This document shows, in pieces, positions 34,465 through 43,900 of a DNA stretch of 64,000 nucleotides. A program made the position numbers and the translations under genes. The stretch comes from Flavobacteriales bacterium (GTDB lineage Bacteria > Bacteroidota > Bacteroidia > Flavobacteriales_E > Vicingaceae), in NCBI GenBank assembly GCA_020853105.1, contig JADYZM010000007.1, positions 1 through 64,000 of the forward strand, given 5' to 3'. The stretch's first letter is position 1. Each line of letters opens with the position of its first letter. The notes below the pieces were generated by a model. It ran no database searches. It was not told where the DNA came from and saw nothing but the letters and a program-made list of their open reading frames with translations.

Positions 34465-35436
34465 ATGAAAAAAGTTGTATTGGCAATCGTTTGCCTAACC
34501 ATATTCAATATTTCATACTCTCAAGTAATTTCAGAAGAAAATTCTGAAGCAGAAAAAAAGTTAAAAGTTCAAAAAGTAGATTCAATCCAAGGATGGAAAA
34601 CAGGTGGAGTTTTTTCACTTAATTTTTCACAAGTAAGCCTCACAAACTGGGCTGCCGGTGGTGACAATTCAGTTTCATTAAACGGTCTTACCAATGTTTT
34701 TGCCAATTATAAGAAAGGCAACTCAACTTGGGATAACACTCTTGATTTGGCTTATGGATTAATCAAACAAGGAAAACAAGGGGTTAGAAAAACCGATGAT
34801 AAAATTGACTTTATGTCCAAATACGGACAAAGAGCTTTTAAAGATTGGTACTATGCAGCACTTATCAATTTTAAAACTCAAATGGCTCCAGGATACAACT
34901 ATCCTGACGACTCAACCAAAATTTCAAACTTTTTGGCACCAGCCTATATTTTAGGAGCGATTGGTATGGACTACAAACCAAACGATAATTTTAACTTATT
35001 TGTTTCTCCAATTACGATGAGGGCAACTATTGTTAATGATACTAAACTTGCTGATGCCGGGGCTTTTGGAGTAAAAAAAGCAGAATACGACAACAAAGGA
35101 AACAAAATTAAAAATGGTGAAAAATCAAGAGCTGAATACGGAGGTTATTTGAGATCCTTGTTAAAAGCCGACATCATGGAAAATGTTAAACTGGTTTCTA
35201 AAGTAGATTTGTTTTCCAACTATTCAGATCATCCCGAAAGAATTGATGTGAACTGGGAATTACTTATAGCTCTTAAAGTGAATCAGTATATTTCAGCAAC
35301 AGTTTCCACAAGTTTAATTTATGACCACGATGTTGATATTGCCGTTGATAATGACGGCGATGGGGTTTTTGATGCTTTTGGACCTAGAGTTCAATTCAAG
35401 GAAGTACTTGGTATTGGATTGACATATAAATTTTAA
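34465..35436 (+). CDS. DUF3078 outer-membrane-type protein
   Basis: The 323-residue protein has a signal peptide (to about residue 20, N-I-S-Y-S-Q) and matches the Bacteroidota DUF3078 family: G-W-K-T-G-G-V-F-S-L-N-F-S-Q-V-S-L-T-N-W-A-A-G-G-D with alternating beta strands and an aromatic C-terminus (G-I-G-L-T-Y-K-F), as in outer membrane beta-barrels. The function is unknown. It follows mscL by 26 bases and is closed by a terminator. Confidence 0.88.
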   Translation: MKKVVLAIVCLTIFNISYSQVISEENSEAEKKLKVQKVDSIQGWKTGGVFSLNFSQVSLTNWAAGGDNSVSLNGLTNVFANYKKGNSTWDNTLDLAYGLIKQGKQGVRKTDDKIDFMSKYGQRAFKDWYYAALINFKTQMAPGYNYPDDSTKISNFLAPAYILGAIGMDYKPNDNFNLFVSPITMRATIVNDTKLADAGAFGVKKAEYDNKGNKIKNGEKSRAEYGGYLRSLLKADIMENVKLVSKVDLFSNYSDHPERIDVNWELLIALKVNQYISATVSTSLIYDHDVDIAVDNDGDGVFDAFGPRVQFKEVLGIGLTYKF

Positions 35437-35461
35437 AATCTACATTTAGTAAATTAAAACT

Positions 35462-35488
35462 GCCCGAATGAAACTTCGGGCTTTTTTT
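35462..35488 (+). terminator. Intrinsic terminator
   Basis: GCCCGAA, TGAAAC, TTCGGGC followed by seven T residues, downstream of the DUF3078 gene. Confidence 0.93.
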
Positions 35489-35571
35489 ATTAAAAAATTC
35501 GGGATAATTTCACTTCTTGTATTTAGAAAGGCAACCTAAAAGTTCAACTTTCGTCTTTATTATCAAATGAA

Positions 35572-36144
35572 ATGAATCTTGCAAATCAAGACATACTTAA
35601 AAACATTATTGAACAGTGTATAAAAGAAGACAGAAAAGCTCAGAAACAGCTTTACACGTTATACTACGGTAAAATGATGAATGTGTGTTTAAGATACACA
35701 AAAAATGCTGATGATGCACAAGATTTGTTGCAAGACGGATTTGTGAAAGTGTTTAAACATTTAAAGGAGTATGACTTTAAAGGTTCTTTTGAAGGTTGGG
35801 TTAGGAGAATAGTTGTTAATACTGCTATTGATTTCTATAGAAAATATAAAGATGTGAATTTTGTTGATGACAGCGACAATCGCATACTGGAAATTTCAAA
35901 AGTAGAAAGTGCAGACAGTATTTACAGCAATTTTGGAGTTGAAGAAATAATGGTTTCCATTCAACAACTCTCTCCGGTATATAGAACAGTGTTCAATATG
36001 TATGTTTTAGATGGGTTCTCTCACAAAGAAATTTCTGAAGAATTAAATATTTCTGAAGGAACATCTAAATCTAACCTCTCAAAAGCAAAGCATAACCTGC
36101 AAGAAATATTATTAAGTAGAGCTAAAGTAAAGCAACATGGATAA
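35572..36144 (+). CDS. ECF-type RNA polymerase sigma factor
   Basis: The 190-residue protein has sigma region 2 (about 20-90; Y-T-K-N-A-D-D-A-Q-D-L-L-Q-D-G-F-V-K-V-F) and region 4 (about 125-180; L-S-P-V-Y-R-T-V-F-N-M-Y...G-F-S-H-K-E-I-S-E-E-L-N-I-S-E-G-T-S-K-S-N-L). No region 1 or 3 is present, as in ECF sigmas of Bacteroidota. It overlaps the next gene by 8 bases, the usual layout of a sigma/anti-sigma pair. A nearby giant adhesin gene is a plausible target (inference). Confidence 0.95.
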   Translation: MNLANQDILKNIIEQCIKEDRKAQKQLYTLYYGKMMNVCLRYTKNADDAQDLLQDGFVKVFKHLKEYDFKGSFEGWVRRIVVNTAIDFYRKYKDVNFVDDSDNRILEISKVESADSIYSNFGVEEIMVSIQQLSPVYRTVFNMYVLDGFSHKEISEELNISEGTSKSNLSKAKHNLQEILLSRAKVKQHG

Positions 36145-37393
36145 TTTTGAAAAACTAATAAAACAAAAGGTAGAGCAGTTTGAACCCAAGTTCAATGAAG
36201 CTCACTGGAATGCTCTTGACCAGAAATTAACTACTCTAAAAAGAATTCGTATAATTAAAACTTCAGTTATATCAACACTTTCTGCTGTTGCTGTGGCTGT
36301 TGGTGTTTATTTTGCATCAAACAATCAACCAAAAAACAATAACCAAACCATTACAAATGTCAACACAGAAAAATCGGATATTGTTTTAGAGCAAACATCA
36401 AAGTCAACTAACAAAACTATCACAACCGAAAAAAGTACCTTAAAATCAACCACACACACAGAAAAAGAAATTAGCCACGAAAACAAAATAAGTAATTCAG
36501 AAGAATCACCACAAAATACAACTACACTCTCACAAATTATACAAAATAATCCCCAAAATCCTGTAAAAGAGATTCAAAAAAATCAATCTACTGATTCTCA
36601 AGAAGTTTTAGCCCAATTTTCTGTTTCAGAAAATAAAGTTTGTGTTGGACAAGAAATCCAATTTTACACTCAAACAGAAGGCAATACACTCGCTTATGTT
36701 TGGGATTTTGGAGATGGTAATTATTCCAACAAAATGAATCCAAAAATAAGCTATAAAAATGCAGGCACATACAATTCAACTTTAACTGTTACCAATAAAA
36801 GAACCGGTATAGAAAGTAAGTCGAGCCAAACAATTATTGTTTTACCATTGCCAAACACAGACTTTTCATATTCTGAAATTTCATTGCAATTTGACGACAA
36901 TAAACTCAAATATCCCCAAACAGTTTTTAGTTGCAAAGGAGAACCTACAGACACTTATGAGTGGAATTTTATGGGAACTAAAACTTCAAATGAAAGGCAA
37001 CCTGCAATAATCTTTGAAAAAGCAGGCGATTATCAAGTAACTTTAACCTCAAAGGGAAAAAATGGTTGTAAAAATTCTGCTACAAAAACCATAACCATTC
37101 AAAACTCATTTGAATTATTTGCTCCAACAGCTTTTACCCCAAATTTTGATGGTAATAATGATAATTTCTTACCTGAAGCCATCTCAACATGGGATATTAA
37201 ATTCGAAATGATTGTTAAAAATAAATCAGGAAATGTTGTATATAAAACAACAGATAAAAATAGTCCATGGAATGGTAGTCTAAACAATTCCGGAAATATT
37301 CTGGAAGAAGGTATCTATTTTTGGCAAGTTATTACTTATGACGTTGAAGGAAAACCTTTTCAACACGTAGGTAAATTAACCTTGATGAAATAA
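36137..37393 (+). CDS. Putative membrane anti-sigma factor with PKD domains and T9SS type B C-terminal domain
   Basis: Residues 1-39 are charged and cytoplasm-like (F-E-K-L-I-K-Q-K-V-E...W-N-A-L-D-Q-K-L), resembling the sigma-binding ends of Bacteroidota anti-sigma proteins. A single helix lies at about 40-60, then a Ser/Thr/Asn/Lys-rich linker to 155. A PKD domain (about 160-238; Y-V-W-D-F-G-D-G) and a second PKD-like domain (about 243-323; Y-E-W-N-F-M-G) follow. The end (about 326-418; A-F-T-P-N-F-D-G-N-N-D-N-F and G-K-L-T-L-M-K) is the gliding-motility/T9SS type B domain. There is no cleavable signal peptide, so the protein is probably held in the inner membrane. The anti-sigma role is inferred from position and the N-terminus. 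Confidence 0.75.
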   Translation: MDNFEKLIKQKVEQFEPKFNEAHWNALDQKLTTLKRIRIIKTSVISTLSAVAVAVGVYFASNNQPKNNNQTITNVNTEKSDIVLEQTSKSTNKTITTEKSTLKSTTHTEKEISHENKISNSEESPQNTTTLSQIIQNNPQNPVKEIQKNQSTDSQEVLAQFSVSENKVCVGQEIQFYTQTEGNTLAYVWDFGDGNYSNKMNPKISYKNAGTYNSTLTVTNKRTGIESKSSQTIIVLPLPNTDFSYSEISLQFDDNKLKYPQTVFSCKGEPTDTYEWNFMGTKTSNERQPAIIFEKAGDYQVTLTSKGKNGCKNSATKTITIQNSFELFAPTAFTPNFDGNNDNFLPEAISTWDIKFEMIVKNKSGNVVYKTTDKNSPWNGSLNNSGNILEEGIYFWQVITYDVEGKPFQHVGKLTLMK

Positions 37394-37515
37394 AAAGTTT
37401 AACCACTTGAATTTTTGGATAAAAATTTTGTTGAAAATTTAAAAAATCTTATTTGATTTTTTATGTATAAAATTAGTATATTGGTACCTTGCGAATTAAC
37501 TAAAACACGAATGTT

Positions 37516-37914
37516 ATGAAATTAAATGTATTAAAAATAGTGTGTTTTTCTTTAGCATTATTTTTTAACGGATTGTTAAATCCTTTATTGTCTCAAAACT
37601 ATAAAATTAAAGATGGATACAAAACCCACTACGAAATTAAAAATCTCAACAGTTACTCAAACCCTGATAATGTAGTTATAGCCGCCGAAGAATGTACTTC
37701 TTTTGATAAAATCAGATATATAGACAAAAGAAGGTCTGTCCGATTGAAAAATTCAGATGTAATTATTGAACTTTATTCTGCATTGGAATTAAAAGAAATG
37801 TATGGTAAAGAAGTGTGTTTGTTAAATATTGACTCCAACAAGCTCCACACTGAAGTAGAGTTGATTTTTGTTAATAGTAAACACCCCATTTTTGAAATAA
37901 TTGAAATAAAATAA
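37516..37914 (+). CDS. Small secreted protein of unknown function
   Basis: The 132-residue protein has a good signal peptide (to about residue 27, N-P-L-L-S-Q) and a mature part of about 105 residues with no known motif, two Cys residues and mixed charge. Its stop overlaps the possible upstream ATG of the giant adhesin (TAATG), so it is translated together with the adhesin and may help its secretion or folding (inference). It is preceded by about 120 bases of AT-rich sequence that holds a TAnnTTTG-like element (TATATTGG, 37477-37484). Confidence 0.7.
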   Translation: MKLNVLKIVCFSLALFFNGLLNPLLSQNYKIKDGYKTHYEIKNLNSYSNPDNVVIAAEECTSFDKIRYIDKRRSVRLKNSDVIIELYSALELKEMYGKEVCLLNIDSNKLHTEVELIFVNSKHPIFEIIEIK

Positions 37915-37922
37915 TGATACTT

Positions 37923-40900
37923 ATGAAGAAAAAGCACTTAAAACTCAGTTGGATTGTTATTTTTTTTCTTTTTACTTTCCATGCCTATACTCAAACATAC
38001 AGCCCCGGTAGTAATAACTCATACAACACCTGTTCTGGGACTTTTTATGATTCCGGCGGATCGGGTGGAAATTATGGATTTAGTCAAAATTATACTGTAA
38101 CTTTTTGCTCAAACAACGGACAACCGATTTGGTTAAATTTCACATCATTTCAAACAGAAAATACTTGGGATTATTTATACATTTATAATGGTAGCACAAC
38201 AGGTGCACCACTTATGGGAACATATACAGGAACAAATAGTCCTGGTGTAGTGGTAGCCTCTGGAACATGTATAACTGTTCGTTTTACTAGTGATGCATCG
38301 GTTGCTTATGCAGGTTGGGCTGCAACTGTTGGTTGTGGAACACCACCACCGCCACCGCCATGTACACCATCTGCCCCAACAAACTTTCCTCCCGGTTGTA
38401 GCACAGCCCTTCCATTTTGTACAGGTTCAACCGTTACTTTCCCAAATTCAACAGGTACGGGTAGTGCAGGTACATATGATTGCCTCTTTACAACGCCAAA
38501 TCCATTTTGGTATTATTTAGAAATTGCTACTCCTGGTAACATTGATATCTCTATTCAACAAGTAAATGGTGGAGGTGGAGGTCTCGATGTGGATTTTGCG
38601 TTGATGGGACCCTATACAAGCGTTGCTGCTGCTTGCGCAAATCCGGCGGCCGGTTGTGTCGAAGATTGTAGTTACTCTGCCTCAGCCACTGAAACTGCTA
38701 ATATAACAGGTGCTCAAGTTGGCGAGGTATATATGCTGTTACTTACAAATTATGCAAATCAGGCAGGAACCATTTCTTTCAGTCAAACAGGTGGAGCAGG
38801 AGCAACCGATTGTTCGATTGTTAATCCCACATGTGATATTTCTAATGTTACTGCAACACCAAGTGCTTGTAATGCTTCAAATCAATATTCAGTTTCCGGT
38901 CAAGTTACATTTACCGATCCACCTGCCTCAGGAACACTTACAGTAACTTCTTCTTGCGGAGGCTCACAAACTTTTAATGCCCCCTTTACTTCTCCTTTAG
39001 CTTATAATATTACAGGAATTGCTGCAAATGGTGCTGCTTGTAATGTTACAGCAACATTCTCAGCTGATGCTGCATGTACTTACACAAGAAATTATTCATC
39101 TCCTAGTGTAATCACACCAACATTTAATGCTGTAGGTCCTTATTGTAATGGTGCTGCTATTCCTGCTCTCCCTACAACTTCAACTAATGGAATTACAGGA
39201 TCTTGGGCTCCTGCTATCAACAACACTGCTACAACAACCTACACATTCACTCCAACAGTTGGTCAATGTGCCACAACAACAACTTTAACCATCACTATTA
39301 CCCCAAAAACTACACCAACACTTAACGCTGTAGGTCCTTATTGTAATGGTGCTGCTATTCCTGCTCTACCAACAACATCAACCAATGGAGTTACAGGAAC
39401 TTGGGCTCCTGCAATCAATAATACAGCAACAACAACTTATACTTTTACACCTACTGCCGGGCTTTGTGCCAATACGACAACATTAACTATTACAATTACT
39501 CCAAAAACAACTCCTACCTTCACTGCAGTTCCACCTATTTGTAGTGGAGATGCACTAGCCGCCCTGTCAACAACTTCAAACAATGGAGTTACAGGGACAT
39601 GGTCGCCTGCAATGAATAACACAGCAACAACAACATATACTTTTACCCCCACTGCCGGGCTTTGTGCCAACACAACAACCATGACTATTACTGTTAACCC
39701 AAAAGTTACACCAACTTTTGCCGCTGTTGGTCCTTATTGTACTGGAGATGCAATACCTGCTCTACCAACAACATCAACAAATGGAATTCCAGGGACATGG
39801 TCGCCTGCAATAAACAATACAACTACAACAACATATACTTTCACCCCATCTGTTGGTCAATGTGCTAATACTACAACTCTTACAATTACCGTTGGTCCAA
39901 AAGTTACACCAACTTTTACTGCTGTTACACCCATTTGTAGTGGAGCAGCACTTTCTGCCTTACCAACTACATCAACCAACGGAGTTACAGGAACTTGGTC
40001 GCCCGCAATAAACAACACAGCAACAACAACATATACTTTTACCCCCACTGCCGGGCTTTGTGCCAACACAACAACCATGACTATTACAGTTAATCCTAAT
40101 CCTGTTGTTTCTGCAACAGCAGATAGTGTTTTGTGTAACGGAGGTTCAACTGGATCTGCAACTGTTACAAGTGTAACTAATAGTGTAGGACCATATACTT
40201 ACACATGGAACTCTGCACCTGTACAAAACACAGCTACAGCATCAGGATTGCCAATTGGTTCTTATACAGTAACAGTTCGTGATAATAATACTTTATGTCA
40301 AGGTCAAGCAACAGTACAAGTTTATCAACCTACATTGCTAACTTCAACTGAAAATCATGTAAATCCCACTTGTGCTCAGGGGACAAATGGTTCTGCTACT
40401 GTTTCTCCAAGTGGAGGAACCTTGCCATATTCGTATTCATGGAATACTTCTCCGATTCAAAACACAGTTACAGCAACTGGACTTACTCAAGGGACTTATA
40501 CTGCAACAGTTACCGATGGAAATGGTTGTGTAACTACAGCTATATCAAATATTGTTGACCCTGCAGGTATGGTTTTAGGAACTTCAATGACTCCTGCAGA
40601 TTGCGGAATGCCAACTGGAACTGCTACCGTGAATGTAAACTCCGGAGGTAGTGGAAACTTTTCGTATTCTTGGAATACAATTCCCGTACAAAATGTAGCA
40701 ACAGCTACAGCAATTCCGGCAGGAACATATATTGCTACAGTAACAGATAACACATTTGGTTGCGTTTCAACTGATACAATCACTGTAACAACTACAGTTG
40801 GAGTTACAGCAAATACTGTTTTAATCAATGATGCTCTTTGTAATGGTTCTAATGATGGAAAAGCTTATGCTTACCCAACTGGAGGAACATCTCCATATAC

Positions 40901-43900
40901 ATATTCATGGAACTCAACACCGGTTCAAAACAACGACACTCTAACAGCAGGAAATGGTACATATACTGTAACTATAACCGACAATGTTGGTTGTACAGGA
41001 ACAGCTACTATTACTATTGGACAACCAACAGCAGTATCTGCATCAATTTCAGGAAGTACTAATGAAACGTGCTTAGGAGCTAATAATGGTACTGCCACAG
41101 CTTCAGGATTGGGAGGAACTGGTTCATATACCTACTCATGGAATACAACTCCGGTTCAAACAACTCAAACAGCAACGGGATTAGCTCCAGGTGGTTATAT
41201 TGTTACAATTACAGACGCGAATTTATGCTCTTCCACAGCAAACATTACTATAAATACTGGCTCTTCAATGACAGCAACACATACTTATACAAATGTTTCA
41301 TGTTTTGGTGGTACTAATGGGTCTATTAATGTAACAGTTGGTGGTGCTCCTGGCGTAATTACTTACAATTGGATGCCTGGTAATATTGCTTCTGAAGATC
41401 CAGTGGGTCTTGCCGCAGGAACATATACTTTAACAGCTTCAAGCATGGGATGTTCTGTAAATGATACTGTTACTATTTCTCAACCGACTCAAATAGTTGC
41501 TGTTATTGATTCTGTGAGTGATGTTGTTTGTACAGGTGAATCCACAGGAAATATCTATGCATCTGCATCTGGTGGTACAGGAACTTTAACTTATTCTTGG
41601 AATACCACTCCAATTCAAAATACTCCAATAGCTTCAGATATACCTTTAGGCTCTTATGTATTAACTGTTACAGATTCATTAGGTTGTCAAAATACAATAA
41701 ATGCAAATGTGAATGAACCTGCTCCATTTGCTGTTAATCTTGGTTCTGTTGCTGCATATTGTAGTTTAAATCAAGGTACAATTTGGGCATTTCCAACAAA
41801 TGGAGTTGCTCCATATATTTATATGTGGGATACTGCGTCTGTAAATATCGGTTCAACAGATACTATTCATGGGCTATATCCGGGAACCTATAACATACAA
41901 GTTCAAGATGCTAACAACTGTAAATTTTTTGGAAATGTTTCAGTTGTTGGTTCGCCTGCTGGAACAGCAACAATATCTACTACAACAGATGTGAGTTGCT
42001 TTAATGGAAATGATGGAGCTGCAACTGTTTCAGTTTCAGGTGCATTTCCTGCTTATACTTACCTATGGGACGCAGCAGCAGGAAATCAAATAACAAATCC
42101 TGCAACAAACTTACAAGCAGGCACTTATTCAGTTGTAGTTACTGATAGTTTAGGATGTGTTATGAACACAAGCACAACAATAAATGAACCACTAGTTTTA
42201 AGCACAACATCTACACAAGGAAATACTGTTTGTCCTAACTCCTGTGACGGAACAGCAACTACAACTCCAACGGGAGGAACATCTCCCTACTCATATCTTT
42301 GGAATGATCCATCTACACAAGTAACAGCTACTGCTATTAATTTGTGTCAAGGAACATTTACAGTACAAATTAACGATGCTAATGGATGCTCAATTTCTGA
42401 TAGTTTAACAATTAGCAACCCTTTAGCCATGAATGTGGATAGTGTAGTGTTTGCTGCAAATTGTAATCAATCAGATGGGGCAGCAGAGGCTTTTGTATCT
42501 GCAAACGGGCAAGCTCCTTTTACATACGAATGGACCGATGGAACAAACACATTAAGTACAACCTATCAATTAACAGGTGTTGTAGCCGGAACTTATTATG
42601 TAACAGCTACTGATTTTTATGGTTGTACAGTTACTATTCCTGTTACAATTCCAAACATGGCGGGTCCACAAATTGACTCAACCAGTAAAGTTGATGTGTT
42701 GTGTTTTGGTGATAATACAGGGTCAGCAACTGTTCACGTTTCAGGAGGAACAATGCCATATTCATATATTTGGGATGATGCTTTATCGCAAACAAACCCT
42801 TCTGCAGTTAATTTAATTGCAGGCAGCTACATTGTAAATGTTACTGATGGCAACGGATGTAATTTATCTACCTCTGTTACAATTAGCCAACCGACACAAA
42901 TGGTACTAAGCTCAGGAAACATTGACCCAACTTGTTTTGGATATAGCGACGGAGCTGTTTATGTAAATACAGTTGGAGGAATCACACCATATTCGTATTC
43001 ATGGAACGACGCATTAGCTCAAACCAATGATACAGCCACCGGATTAAATCAAGGAAATTACACAGTAACTGTAACTGATGCAAATGGTTGTATTCAAACA
43101 GCCAATGCAACATTAACGGACCCTGCAATTTTTACTGTAAATGTTACAGGTACTGATGTTAGTTGTTTTGGTGGAAATGACGGAACAGCAGTTGTATCTG
43201 AAAATAACGGAGTATCTCCTTTTACATATTTGTGGAGTGATGTTTCAGCACAATCAACCCAAACTGCTACTGGTTTAATTGCAAATACATACACAGTTAC
43301 AGCAACTGATAATAGCGGTTGTGTAGCTAATGGCTCAGTTACAATCAATGAGCCCTCTGAATTGATTTTATCACTTGACACTTCCTTAGATGTGTCCTGT
43401 TATGGACTTTCAGACGGGTTTGCATCTCTTGATGTAATTGGAGGAACTGGTGCTTACACTTTTACTTGGGACTTAAATGGTAATTTAGTTTCAACTTTCC
43501 AATCACCAAACAACTTATCAGCAGGAACATATTCAGTAACAGTTACAGATGGAAATGGCTGTACAGACCAGATATTTGTTACAATTAACCAACCTTCAGT
43601 ATTTACAGCATCATTTGTTGCTGTTAACGCATTGTGTGCAGGAGATAATTCCGGATATGCTTATGTTCTTCCGAGTGGTGGTGTTGCACCTTATTCATAT
43701 CAATGGAATGCAGCAGCTGCATTACAGCAAACAGATACAGCATTCAATCTAATTGCAGGTACCTATGGTGTTGATGTAACAGACAGCAATGGATGTATAA
43801 TTCCAATTACGGGTATTGTAATCAATCAACCCCAACCATTAACTATGACAACAAGCACTGTTTCTTCAACATGTGGAAATAATAATGGAGAAGCTAGTGT

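Noticed and set aside
39437-40828. Antisense open frames over the adhesin repeats
   Set aside because: They mirror the repetitive Thr/Ala/Val codons of the plus-strand gene, recur with the repeat period, and have no promoter or start context.
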